Shown one piece after another: positions 23,701 through 32,310 of a stretch of DNA of 64,000 nucleotides (its first letter is position 1; the number at the start of each line of letters is the position of its first letter). The translations under genes and the position numbers were made by a program. The stretch comes from Euleptes europaea (lineage: Eukaryota; Chordata; Lepidosauria; Squamata; Sphaerodactylidae), in contig NC_079332.1 of the NCBI RefSeq assembly GCF_029931775.1, positions 446,501 to 510,500 on the forward strand. The letters are read 5' to 3'. The notes beneath the pieces are model-generated. The model saw only the letters and a list, made by a program, of their open reading frames with translations. It was not told the origin of the DNA and did not search any database.

Positions 23701-26700
23701 TAGTGGGTTTTTTTAAAAAAGATTGGTTTCCAAGCTTTCTGGGAGTGCTCATTGGTTCTAAAGCAAAAGCTAGTGACTGACCGCAGTCAAAAGATCTGCC
23801 CAGCTTAGCTCAGTGCCTGTGCTTTTCCTGTAGTCACTTGGATCTCTTCTGAAAGTTTTTGAGTCCCAAAAGCCATTTGTGATCTACACTGATGGGATCT
23901 GTGCTGGCAGCGACAGACCAAGAAAGGGATCTTGGGGGGGGGGGGTGGATAGCTCAATGAAGATGTCAACCCAGTGTGTGGCTGCTGTAAAAAAGGCAAA
24001 TTCTATGCTGGCCATAATTAGAGGAGGAATAGAAAATAAAACTGCTGATATCATACTGCCCTTGTACAAATCTGTGGTGAGACCACACTTGGAAGACTGT
24101 ACAGTTCTGGTCACCACACCTAAAAAAGGATATTACAGAGCTTGAGAAGGTGCAGAAAAGAGCAACCAAAATGATTAAAGGACTAGAGCAACTGTCCTAT
24201 GGGGAGCGGTTAAGACGCTTAGGGCTGTTTAGCTTGGAAAGAAGGCGGCTGAGGGGAGACAAGCCCTGACCTGGATGGCCCAGGCTAGCCTGATCTCATC
24301 AGATCTCAGAAGCTAAGCAGGGTCAGCCCGGTTAGTATTTGGATGGGAGACCACCAAGGAATACCAGGGTTGCTGTGCAGAGGAGGGCACTGGCAAACCA
24401 CCTCTAATAGTCTCTTGCCATGAAAACCCCAAAAGGGGTCGCCATAAGTCGGCTGTGACTTGAAGGCACTTTACACACACACACAAGGGGAGACATGATA
24501 GAGGTCTATAAAATTATGCATGGTTTGGAGAGAGTGGACCGGGAGACGTTTTTCTCCCTCTCCCATAATACTAGATCGCGAGGGCATCTGTTGAAGCTGG
24601 AGGGTGAGAGATTCAAAACAGATAAAAGCAAGTATTTTTTCACACAACACATAATTCAATTGTGGAACTCCCTGCCACAGGATGTGGTGATGGCTGCCAA
24701 CTTGGAAGGCTTTAAGAAGGGAGTGGACACGTTCATGGAAGAAAGGGGGTATTCATGGCTACTAGTTAAAATAGATACTAGCCATGATGCATCCCTCTTC
24801 TCTCCAGGATCAGAGGAGCAGGCCTTTTATCTTAGCTGCTGGGGAACACAGACAGGATGCTGCTGCTGCAGCCATCTTGTTTGTGGGCTTCCTAGAGGCA
24901 CCTGGTTGGCCACTGTGTGGACAGACTGCTGGACTTGATGGACCTTGGTCTGATCCAGCAGGGCCTTTATGTTCTTATGTTACCATTTGGGGAGGAGAGA
25001 GGGGTTGCTCTGGCCATCTTAAATTATAAAGGGGAGTTGAATTTCCCTCTGAGCTTGCACCCACCCCAGTGGGGATGCCCCAGGGAGGGTTTGTATCGTA
25101 TTTTCCAGCTTGGGCCACGAGAGCTTTTAAGATAGGAACAGAATGCTTCGTCCCTTTGCCTTCCCATTCCCTTGAGTGTAAAAGTGAAGCAGCTGCAGAT
25201 ACATGTGTCTTGTAAGTCTTGTTTTCTCCCTTTGTTTTTTAAGCTCCAAATCGCCGTACAGCGCCTCTTCGTATTCAAGAAGTTCCTACACGTACTCCAA
25301 GTCCCGCTCCGGCTCGTCCCGCTCAAGGTCGTACTCCCGGTCGTTCAGCCGCTCCCACTCGCGCTCTTACTCACGGTCGCCGCCATACCCACGGAGGGGC
25401 AGGGGGAAAAGCCGGAATTACCGGTCCCGGTCCCGATCCCACGGGTATCCCCGGTCCAGGTCCAGGTCGCCCCCCTACCGGAGGTACCGCTCGCGCTCAA
25501 GATCTCCCGTTTACAGGGGCCAGTCCCCAAATAAGCGCCCTGTTCCTCAGGGGGAAGGGGAACGGGAGTTCTTCAACCGATATCGGGAAGTCCCGGCCTA
25601 TGATGTGAAAGCCTTCTATGGGAGGTCTGTGGACCTGAGGGGGGAGCCTTTTGAAAAGGACCGATTCCGTGAGTGGGAGAACTACAGGGAATGGTGTGAG
25701 AAATACTACAAGGGCTTTCCGGCTGGAGCCCAGCCCAGGCCTCTGCTGAACAGAGAGAACTTCTCGCCGGAGCGCTTTGGCCCACCAGGACCTCGCAGAG
25801 AGAATTCTCCTTATATTCGGGGGCGTAGAGATGAGTATCTGGGAGGACTAGGCCATCGGAATCGTGGCATGGGCCCTAGCTACTCTGAAAAGCTGCCGGG
25901 GCGAGAGGGCCACGGTATGAAAGACATGGCCAAGCTGAAAGATAAGGAGGTGGAAAATGCCCCAGGAGATGGGAAAGGAAATAGACATAAGAAGCACCGG
26001 AGGAGAAGGAAGGGAGAAGAGGGCGAAGGCCTGCTCCCCACTGCTGACCTCTCAGAAGGCTCACGGAAGTCCAGGGACCCTGCTGCGGGGGAAGACAGCA
26101 AGCCTGAGCCCCTCTTCATGCTCCCGAGCAGGGACGATGCCACTCCCGTCCGGGACGAGCCCATGGAAGCGGATTCTGTGGCTTTCAAACCCGTGTCTGA
26201 CAAGGAGAGGAAGGAAAAGCCAAAGGCCAGAGCCGAGAAGACCAAGCGCAAAGTAGAAAGCACAGCCGCTCCCAAGAAAGACGTTGCAGCAAAACCCACG
26301 AAAGCCGGCCAAGAGAAATCGGAGGCAGATCGCGAGAAATCTCCGCGGGCCGAGTTTCAGGGCAAAAAGGCAAAGGAGGAGTTACCCAAGGCCGAGAGCA
26401 GCAAATCGTCCTCTCAGAAGGATGAGAAGCCCCTTCTGGGCACCCCACGGAAAGCTCACCTCCGAGCCACGAAAGAACACCCGGAAACCAGGCCGGCCAA
26501 GGAAGAGAAAGCCAAGAAGGAGCACCCCAAGGAAATCAAAGCGGAGAAGCAGCCGCCGAGCAAGGAGGAGAAGTCCAAGAAACCGCCGGACAGAAGCAGA
26601 GCTGTGGAGCCAAAGACCGAGAAGAGGAAAAGGAAGGTTGAGGAGAAAGCAGAGAAGGAGCCGGAAGCTGCCACAGCAGCAAAACCTCCCAAGCAAGACA

Positions 26701-29700
26701 TAGTGGAGCCGAAACTCTCCCCCAAGGGCCAAGCGGAGCCTGAGGGCGAGAAGGCGGCCAGGAGCCCTGAAAAGGAGAAGGCGGCTTTGCCGGCAGTGCC
26801 GGCAAAGAAGATCAAGCTGAACCGAGAAACTGGCAAGAAGATTGGCAGCGCTGAGAATGTGCCCCCTCCCAAAGACCCCCCTGCAGAGAAGCCTGAGCCC
26901 ACCAGCAGCAAAGGGAAGGCCGAGAAGACCAAAGGAAAGCTGAGGAGGAAAATGGTGGCCGGGGACGGACCCACCTCCACGCTGGTCGACTACCCCAGGT
27001 ACTGTGGGGAGCCTGGTGGGCGGCGGAGCGTTTCTGCTCAGGGCGTGGTGAGCACACACACACTCCCGGCCTTTTGTGTGTGGTGGGGCTGGATCCCCAA
27101 TCCTCTGGACCAGCAAGTGTTGCCCTGAGCAGAACTCCACTCCTACATAGTCCAGACGGTGCAGGTGGATTTTTACCAGCCTGCCCTTCCTTGCGAGGGG
27201 AAGGTTGTCTTTTATTGACGTGCACGAGGTCCTCTGGAGGGAGGGCACATGGTTTGCATGCAAAGGGTGGATCCTGGGAAGGCCGAGGCTGCTTGTGCTC
27301 CCGCCTTCCATTTCCTCAGCAGCCTGTGACAACCCACCCACCCCCCGGCAGACAAAAGCTGCTGCTGGAGAGGTGGGGAATCTTCATGGACAAAATGCCC
27401 TGGGGGAGTGGGCTGGGAACAGTGGAACAGGCTTCCTCGGGAGGTTGTGAGCTCTCCTTCCTTGGAGGTTTTTAAGAAGAGGCTAGGTGGCCATCTGTCA
27501 GCAATGCTGATTCTATGACCGTAGGCAGATGATGAGAGGGAGGGCTTGGCTGTCTTCTGGGCATGGAGTAGGGGTCACAGGGGGTGTGAGGGGGGGAGGT
27601 AGTTGTGAATTTCCTGCATTGTGCAGGGGTTGGGCTAGATGACCCTGGTGGTCCCTTCCAGTTCTATGATTCTATTCTAAGAGGGAGAAGGTGGCAAAAT
27701 TCCCCTCCCTCCTGCCGTGGCACTTCTGCTGTCTGCCAAGAGGAAGAGGTGCCGTTGCCCTTCTCCCGTGCCCTGTGGTATTTTCTCCATCCGGCTCCCC
27801 CTCCCATCTGCTAGCATCAGCTTTTGGGGAAAGGAGGGTGGGGAAGATGGGTGAGTGTGTCGGATCAAACCCAGCCTGTCCCAGAGTCAGTCCTGGAGCA
27901 CCTCTGCTTCGCGGCCCTGGGGTCAAAGACCTCCTGCCGTCCAGGAGGGAGAACCCCTGGCAAGGAGCACGAGCTTTCCGTCCACTGACGATGTTCAGTG
28001 CTGCTTCTCCTCTCCACCCCACCCCTCCCGTGGATATTGGGGACTCCCATGAGAATTTCCCATGAGACTTGAATCTGGAAAACAACAGTCTAAAGCGCGT
28101 GAATGAAATTGTGTTCTGAAAACATTTGATTAACTTCTTTCAGTTTCTCCAGTACACAGTAAACTATAATGTCCTTGAGTTCATTCACTAATCCAGAATC
28201 ACAAAGAAAACTTCCTACAGTAATATTTACACTATAGGCAGAACCCTGGCTGCCGTTGCTGTTTAGGAATTATAAAAGAATTACGGGTAAAGTTATTTCT
28301 TCTCTGTATTGAAGACAGATTTATTAGATACCATCATAATCTTCTCATTAAAACACAAATATTTTTAGTCAGAGATGTGTATTCTTTTAGACCTGAAGAT
28401 GCTCCATTACGGTTATCTGCGAGTTGGGGAGGGCTCTCTGCCTGAGCGGGGCGGCTCCTTGACCCTTGTCTTCTGCTTCCTTCCTCAGCACCAGCTCAGC
28501 CGGAGGCAGCCCCGTGCGGAAGTCGGAAGAGAAGCCCGACACCAAGCGGACCGTCATTAAGACGATGGAGGAATATAATAATGACATCACAGCCCCCGCC
28601 GAGGACGTCATCATCATGATCCAGGTGCCCCAGTCCAAGTGGGACAAAGACGAGTTTGATTCAGAGGAGGAAGAGGAGGAGGCGGTGAAGTCGGCCCAGG
28701 TTCCTTCCACAGTTGGGAAGCCCACGAGCGTCGTCAAGACCGTCAGCACGAAGCCTCCTGTCAAACTCAACGAGAAGGACCCCGAGCCTGTGGAGAAAAA
28801 CCAGAGAGCCTCCAAAGAACCCGGCCAGGAGAGTACCCTGCCGGACTCCAAAAGCTCCAAAAATACATTATCGAACGAGAAAGGGAAAGCGAGGGACCGG
28901 GACAATTCTGCCTCCGACAGAGACTCTTCCGAGAAAAAGAAGAGCGGGACCCAGCCGGAGAAGGAGCGTCCCGAGCAAGGGACTGTGAAGAGCAGCTCCT
29001 CATCTCATTCTTCCAAAGAGAGCAGGTCTTCGGAAAAGCACGACTCCGCTCACGGATCTTCTGCCAGGGACTTCACGCCTACCTGGGACAAGAAGCCTGA
29101 CTACGACAGCAGCAGAGACCATCCGGGCTCGAAGCGAAGAGAGGAGAGGGGCGAGATCTCCCGGAAGAAAGCCTCCCCTCCCCGAAGTCGGGAGCCGGCC
29201 TCTTCCGGGCAGAAGAACAAGCCAAGGGATGAGCGACCAGACCAGGCCAAAAAGGGAGCCGGGGACTCCCGTCGGAGCAGCTACAGTCCTCCGAGGGACC
29301 GGAGGCAAAGCGATCACAAGGCCGCCTACGAGTCAAAGCGTCCAGCGGAACACCGCAAATCCCCTGAGAGAGGCTCCGGCAAAGAGAGAGAGAAGCGGCC
29401 GTCGTCGGAGACCCGGAGCAATAAAGAGAAGGTGGCGGGGAGCAAGCCTGCGCACAGGCGAGGCTCCCCAGAGAGCAGAGATCCCGGGGCCGCGCCCAAT
29501 GAGAAGAGCGCCTCCAAACCAAAGCCTCAGCCGAGCCACTCCACCCGGCTGTCTTCTGACCCGACGAGAGAAACGGACGAGGCTGCCTTTGTCCCGGACT
29601 ACAACGAAAGTGACAGCGACAGCAACGCGTCTGCCAAAGAGGACGACCTCCCCGGGAGAAGCGCGGGCGATGGGAAGGAGAAGACCGCCGACAAATCTCA

Positions 29701-30046
29701 CGAGCCTGCGGCAGTGGCGGCGCCCTCCGCCCCGCCCGGCGGGAGCCGCCAGAGCAGCCCCAGTGCCAGCCACAGCCAGAGCCCCTCGGGGAGCCAGGGC
29801 CGCAGCAGTAGCGCCAGCTCCGCCGACAGCCAGGACAGCAAGAAGAAGCGGAAGAAGAAGGACAAGAAGAAGCACAAGAAACACAAGAAGCACAAGAAGC
29901 ACAAGAAGCACGCCGGCCCCGAGGCTGAGGTGGAGAAGGGCCAGAAACACAAACACAAGAAGAAGAAGTCCAAGAAGAGCAAAGACAAGGAGAAGGAGAA
30001 GGAGAGGGAGGACCAAAAAGCCAAGCCTGCTGCCGTGAGCCTCTGA
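5619..30046 (+). CDS. RBBP6: RBBP6, E3 ubiquitin ligase / pre-mRNA 3'-end processing factor (5'-partial, 16 exons)
   Basis: Nuclear ubiquitin ligase that binds RB1 and p53 and acts with the cleavage/polyadenylation machinery (known for the family). Exons read from the sequence: 5619-5718, 8576-8612, 14167-14211, 16573-16661, 16817-16913, 17536-17675, 18566-18738, 19875-19978, 20270-20574, 21175-21274, 21356-21434, 21525-21582, 22542-22916, 23261-23359, 25244-26998 and 28489-30046. All have AG/GT borders. Phases chain without a break, giving 1,703 residues plus stop after completing the first split codon. Domain order is end of DWNN (ubiquitin-like), CCHC zinc knuckle, RING/U-box-like finger, proline-rich stretch, SR-rich domain, RB/p53-binding region and Lys-rich tail. 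About 55 N-terminal residues are encoded upstream of the window; I found no matching exon in 1-5,618. The estimated total of about 1,760 residues is close to human (about 1,790). Confidence 0.96.
6805..6920 (+). repeat. tRNA-derived SINE, truncated and diverged
   Basis: ggggtcatggctcagaggta, agaaggtcccagattgaatc and a partial body match the family at 21.65 kb. It ends where a palindromic repeat begins. Confidence 0.65.
6960..7095. repeat. Palindromic MITE-like repeat
   Basis: Left arm gattcgagtccagtagcact, right arm agctgctactggactcgaat; the middle contains ggggggtatgagctttgaag and catcagataccccccaaa. Arms are near-perfect reverse complements. Related copies lie at 57,895-58,015 and, split by the Tc1 transposon, around 55,140-56,757. 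Confidence 0.7.
7138..7312 (+). mobile_element. BovB (RTE) LINE 3' end fragment
   Basis: Contains agatggattgactcaataaa, then a segment ending gggtcgccatgagtcggaag and caacttgacggcacttaaca followed by CA repeats. This is the BovB 3' terminus as known from ruminants and squamates. Same family as 39760-39962 and 45702-45787. Confidence 0.75.
8576..8666 (+). CDS. RBBP6: RBBP6 37-nt exon with read-through tail and stop: candidate DWNN-only short isoform end
   Basis: The 37-nt exon (8576-8612) encodes the [12 protein letters not shown] stretch and has donor GTATGT at 8613. If the donor is not used, the frame continues as [18 protein letters not shown] and stops at TAG 8664-8666. The human short isoform (about 118 residues, DWNN domain only) ends, from memory, in [11 protein letters not shown] plus a few residues, so the intronic tail is conserved. 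Possible polyadenylation signals downstream are gaataaa motifs near 9,020 and 9,247. Splicing of the exon into the long form is supported by phase. Use of the short form in this species is inferred. Confidence 0.8.
8667..14166 (+). other. RBBP6 intron: candidate short-isoform 3' UTR, then intron without recognised genes
   Basis: 8,667 to about 9,260 is AT-rich and carries AATAAA-type signals, fitting the end of a DWNN-only transcript. 9,260-14,166 shows no coding similarity and no repeat I could name. The stretch 9,760-10,030 is unusually even in composition, but I cannot assign it. Confidence 0.4.
14212..14232. repeat. RBBP6: (TA)n microsatellite directly at an RBBP6 donor
   Basis: The donor after exon 14167-14211 reads GTATAT and runs straight into (TA)9. 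Length change here would alter the donor context. Confidence 0.8.
14233..16572 (+). other. RBBP6 intron, AT-rich, with AATAAA at 15666-15671
   Basis: No coding similarity. Read-through from the exon at 14211 meets a stop within about 20 codons. A polyadenylation hexamer lies 1.45 kb downstream, so a second intronic termination site is possible but unproven. Confidence 0.35.
16573..16913 (+). CDS. RBBP6: RBBP6 exons 16573-16661 and 16817-16913: linker and CCHC zinc knuckle
   Basis: The first exon encodes the acidic linker [20 protein letters not shown] and onward. The second encodes [31 protein letters not shown], a CX2CX4HX4C retroviral-type zinc knuckle with all four ligands present. The 155-nt intron between them is short and splits an Asn codon (AA|T). 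In the family the knuckle binds single-stranded RNA and helps substrate recognition. Confidence 0.95.
17718..18043 (+). repeat. MIR/L2-like SINE, plus orientation, near full length
   Basis: Head gtgtggtggttaagagcggt, B-box-like segment, core accttgagctagtcacagct, tail gtcggcatatagaaaccaac and a (ttc)n end. It starts 43 bp after the RBBP6 donor at 17676. Confidence 0.8.
18566..19978 (+). CDS. RBBP6: RBBP6 exons 18566-18738 and 19875-19978: RING / U-box-like finger
   Basis: Together they encode [19 protein letters not shown], then [25 protein letters not shown] and [10 protein letters not shown]. This is the C4C4 RING-like finger of RBBP6, which adopts a U-box fold and carries the E3 activity. 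All eight cysteine positions can be followed. The intron splits the Cys codon of CDEC (T|GT). It holds a reverse CR1-type LINE 3' end at about 19,044-19,098. Confidence 0.95.
19044..19098 (-). mobile_element. CR1-type LINE 3' end, short, minus orientation
   Basis: atagaatcatagagttggaa, gggaccaccagggtcatcta and gtccagccac form the reverse complement of the CR1 terminus seen at 51.3 and 27.6 kb. Confidence 0.75.
20270..22916 (+). CDS. RBBP6: RBBP6 exons from 20270 to 22916: proline-rich linker region
   Basis: Exons 20270-20574, 21175-21274, 21356-21434, 21525-21582 and 22542-22916. The first encodes [17 protein letters not shown] and a variable Pro/Ala/Ser-rich stretch. The middle ones encode [15 protein letters not shown] and GSRSGWEP. 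The last encodes a poly-proline stretch ([20 protein letters not shown] and onward) ending [17 protein letters not shown], which is strongly conserved. The segment is long, low in complexity and less conserved than its neighbours, as expected for a scaffold linker. Human RBBP6, from memory, has an extra stretch (LGYLVSPPQQIRRGERSCYR) between WE and NRG; I see no exon for it here. Confidence 0.9.
21275..21355 (+). other. RBBP6: 81-nt RBBP6 mini-intron, in frame and stop-free
   Basis: GT at 21275 and AG at 21354-21355 bound an 81-nt stretch between MEEK and GYQVPVLG. It is divisible by three and has no stop in the reading frame, so retention would add 27 residues ([20 protein letters not shown] and onward). 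Human RBBP6 reads [12 protein letters not shown], which supports removal in the main form. Confidence 0.8.
21651..21874 (+). repeat. tRNA-derived SINE, plus orientation
   Basis: The head ggccgtggctcagtggtaga and the B box ggttcaatcccc are those of a tRNA gene. The body contains gatgtgaaagacctctctct and gtctgagtagacaatactga, and the end is aaggcagcttcaggtgttca. It lies in an RBBP6 intron. It is a retroposed element, not a functional tRNA. Confidence 0.82.
23261..26998 (+). CDS. RBBP6: RBBP6 exons 23261-23359 and 25244-26998: coiled region, RS domain, RB/p53-binding region
   Basis: The 99-nt exon encodes [20 protein letters not shown] and RRRSYS. Both its borders have the same phase, so skipping keeps the frame; a human isoform lacking about 34 residues may correspond. 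The 1,755-nt exon starts [20 protein letters not shown], a long SR/RS domain, then [20 protein letters not shown], the [14 protein letters not shown] basic patches and a Lys/Glu/Pro-rich tract ending [12 protein letters not shown] and p53 binding have been mapped to this half in mammals. The 1.9-kb intron between the exons holds a CR1-type LINE with a nested 5S-headed SINE. Confidence 0.94.
23930..24990 (+). mobile_element. CR1-type LINE, 3' part (end of ORF2 and 3' tail), interrupted by a SINE
   Basis: The conceptual product reads [20 protein letters not shown] and [10 protein letters not shown] before the insertion, then [20 protein letters not shown] and [20 protein letters not shown] after it. 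These are typical CR1-clade ORF2 C-terminal segments. The tail contains ctggacttgatggaccttgg and ends near gttcttatgtta. The 5' portion is missing, as is usual for 5'-truncated LINEs. Confidence 0.85.
24262..24485 (+). mobile_element. 5S-rRNA-headed SINE with BovB-like tail, 10-bp target duplication
   Basis: The head carries the 5S rRNA internal promoter region (gatctcagaagctaagcagg, then ttggatgggagaccaccaag). The tail is gtcgccataagtcggctgtg followed by gacttgaaggcac and an (AC)n end, like squamate BovB LINE ends. The direct repeat AGGGGAGACA lies at 24252-24261 and 24486-24495. It is inserted in the CR1-type LINE. Confidence 0.88.
27415..27677 (+). mobile_element. CR1-type LINE 3' end in an RBBP6 intron
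   Basis: Begins gctgggaacagtggaacagg and ends gttgggctagatgaccctgg, then tggtcccttccagttctatg and attctattct, the CR1 3' terminus. It is truncated at its 5' end. Confidence 0.8.
28489..30046 (+). CDS. RBBP6: RBBP6 last coding exon with Lys-rich C-terminus
   Basis: Begins in phase (AG|C) with [20 protein letters not shown], then [20 protein letters not shown] and [20 protein letters not shown], near identical to mammalian RBBP6. Further on come [18 protein letters not shown], the conserved [20 protein letters not shown] motif and a repetitive lysine/histidine tail ([15 protein letters not shown], then [19 protein letters not shown]). The stop is TGA at 30044-30046. The basic tail resembles a nuclear/nucleolar targeting signal. 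Confidence 0.97.
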
Positions 30047-30520
30047 GGGGGGGCCCCCCCAGAGCCCTGTAAATAACGCGCCCCCCTGGGTGGGGCCCGG
30101 GCTGCACTTACCGATTGCTGCTGGAGTGGATTTTTACATCCGAGCTTTATAAAGAGAACATTTTGTACAGACTCGTGACTTGTGACCATGTCATCAGGGA
30201 AGGGGGCGGGGAGGGGGTCTTGTGGGGGGAGGGCTTTGTTTGATTTGATTGTTTTGGTTTTTTTTTTTTTTTTGGCTGGGGCATCTTACTTTTGACCACC
30301 GTTAAGTTAGTTTGGGTGGAGTTTACTGTACTGTGAAGACTTTCACATTAAATTTTTTAAAATTTGCCTGTCAGGAAAAAAAAAAGGAGACGGCTGGTAT
30401 CGGGTTCTGGAATGCCAGCCCAGAGGACTTGCAGAATGCATTTCAGCCCCTGTTCTGTTACTTTTGGATTACAATAAAAAGAAACACCAATTTTCAATAA
30501 ACTGCCATCCATGTGAGAGA
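30047..30520 (+). other. RBBP6: RBBP6 3' UTR with two polyadenylation signals
   Basis: Non-coding stretch after the stop, with a poly-T run near 30,260. AATAAA hexamers lie at 30473-30478 and 30496-30501, so cleavage is expected around 30,500-30,520. The 3' UTR is about 470 nt. Confidence 0.75.
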
Positions 30521-31345
30521 TTTTCAGCACCGGCGAGCCCAGGGCAGGCGATGGCGGATCGAAGGGGCAAGATCGCATTGAGTGGGGCGGCCGTTTCTGT
30601 GGGAAAACTCTGGTGGGCTCGGAAAGGCGGCCTGATGCAAAGCAAACAGCCCCATCCCGTTGTTCTCCAGCATTGGGGGGGTGGTAGGATCCTCCCGGGG
30701 GGGTATGACTAGGTCAAATGCCCCCTGGTAGTGAAGCCTTTTGGATGGATGGGGGGGGGGCAGTTTGGGAACGGCTGTGGCTTTGTACTTTTATGCCCTG
30801 TCATGGTGCCCCTGTGAATCGTTCATGTCCTTGCTCGGGCCTTTGAAAACTTGGTGGAGCCTCATAACTACTGATCGAAAGCTTCTGCTGTCTGACCCTC
30901 AGAAGGTGGGAGGAGGCGGAAGAGCAGCTGCCCAAACTCTGCCTCCATCGGCTGGGGCAGCCGATTGACCGCCTGGCCAGAAAGGGCTGCTGCGCAAAAG
31001 GGAAAGCCCGGGAGATTCAAAAGGCAAGCAGATCCAGTCCACAGGTGGGCCTCTCCCATCATTCAGCCCCATGTCCTATGGGTGAGTAGAAGAATCACTC
31101 TTGGGGGTCAGGTCTGCATCCCTGTTTCCTCTCTCCTGAACCTTAAGGGGCAATTAAGAGAAGCAAAACATCTTGCAGGCCAAAGAAAAATGCATGTGTT
31201 ATGTGTAATGTGAAAATAACCTTCAAGTATATCTGCAGGTGGAAAAACATGTTTTTTCCCCTGTGACTTTTGTGGAGGTTGAATTTGTAAATTCCAGAAT
31301 GGGGAAAAATACTGGGGGTGGGTTTGCCTAGGGTTGCTAAGTAGC

Positions 31346-31540
31346 CAGTGTGTGGTGGTTTGGAGAGGTGGACTCTGGTCTGGAGAACCGGGTTCCTCCC
31401 CATGAGCGGCTGAGGCTAATCTGGTGAACCGGGTTGGTTTCCCCACTCCACAAGAAGTCAGCTGGGTGACCTTGGGCTAGTCACAGCTCTCTTTGAGCTC
31501 TCTCAGCCCTACCTCCCTCACAGGGTGTGAGGGAACGGCT
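31346..31540 (+). repeat. MIR/L2-like SINE, partial, plus orientation
   Basis: Matches other copies in this window in the segment from the gtggtttggagaggtggact head to the accttgggctagtcacag core. It is truncated before the usual gttggtttttatatgcc tail. Confidence 0.7.
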
Positions 31541-31593
31541 GGGCTGGGGAAATTTAGCCGCTCCCCCCCCCCAAATTCTGCCTGCCCTCGTGC

Positions 31594-31794
31594 TAGGGTT
31601 GCCAGCTCTGGGTTGGGAAATACTTGGAGATTTTGGGAGTGGAGGGCGGGGTTTGGAGAGGGGAAGGACTTCAATGCTATAGAGTCCAATGGCCAAAGCG
31701 CCCATTTTTCTCCAGGTGAACTGATCCCTATCGGCTGGAGATCAGTTGTAATAGAGGGAGATCTCCAACCACCACCTGGAGGTTGGCAACCCTA
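31594..31794. mobile_element. 201-bp non-autonomous hAT-type DNA transposon with perfect 8-bp target duplication
   Basis: Starts TAGGGTTGCCAGCTCTG and ends GGAGGTTGGCAACCCTA, giving terminal inverted repeats of about 11-14 bp. It is flanked on both sides by CCTCGTGC (31586-31593 and 31795-31802). The 8-bp duplication fits the hAT superfamily. It has no coding capacity. A second, more diverged copy lies at 60431-60651. Confidence 0.82.
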
Positions 31795-31989
31795 CCTCGT
31801 GCTTCCCCGGGAAGGGGAGGGCCAATCCCAGGCTGCGGGTGCAAAACCTGGGTGACGTCTTTCCAAGGCCACCGACCTGGCCGCGGCACCTCCGAGCCCC
31901 CCCCCAGCGACCCCCTTCCTCCGACCCCCCCCTTCACGTGGCCACTTGGCCAGAGGGTGGACGCAGAGAGGCCCGGGCCACTTCCCCTG

Positions 31990-32310
31990 CCTGGTCTAGA
32001 ATTTCCCCGGGGATCCTGGACGGACAGCTGAGCCTATGGGGGTCACGTGGTCTCTCCGCTGCAGTGCTTCAATGTGGCCGCGCGAGGGCAGCACCCTCCC
32101 CTCCACGGCTCAGGCGCCTGCGCAGTGGATTAATTGGCTCCCCGGCTGGGCCGCGCAGTTCCTCGATGGCGCCACAAGGCGGCGGCATCTCCTGCCCGGG
32201 ATTTCTTTTTCTTTTCTTTTTTCTGAGCTCTGAGCAGCCGAGGCTGTTCGTGCGCGCGCACAACCAGTTTCCATGGCAACGGTGCGCGGACTTTCCCCTG
32301 CCAATCTGGA
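31990..32310. promoter_or_regulatory. Orphan CpG-rich element with NRF1, E-box, RFX X-box and CTCF-like sites
   Basis: CpG-dense stretch between converging RBBP6 and HAGH. Visible sites are an E-box CACGTG at 32044-32049 inside GTCACGTGGT; a CTCF-like CCGCGCGAGGGCAG near 32,078; an NRF1 match GCGCCTGCGC at 32114-32123; a second CTCF-like CCACAAGGCGGCGG at 32172-32185; and an RFX X-box GTTTCCATGGCAAC at 32267-32280. The first ETS core ACCGGAAGT is at 32317. No coding gene starts here, so a promoter of an unannotated transcript or a boundary element are both possible. Confidence 0.5.

Noticed and set aside
24262-24360. Possible 5S rRNA gene
   Set aside because: Only the 5S promoter half is present and it is fused to a BovB-like tail with target duplications: a SINE.
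27001-27128. Extension of the RBBP6 large exon to the stop at 27128
   Set aside because: The donor AG|GTACTG at 26999 joins in phase to [12 protein letters not shown] at 28489, which restores the mammalian sequence; the extension is intron read-through.
26382-27341. Minus-strand frame of about 319 codons opposite RBBP6
   Set aside because: Antisense shadow of the Lys/Glu/Ala-rich RBBP6 exon. Its Leu/Phe-rich composition mirrors the coding strand.
29079-30107. Minus-strand frame of about 342 codons opposite the last RBBP6 exon
   Set aside because: Antisense of a GC-rich, low-complexity coding exon; no domain, and the real frame on the plus strand is highly conserved.
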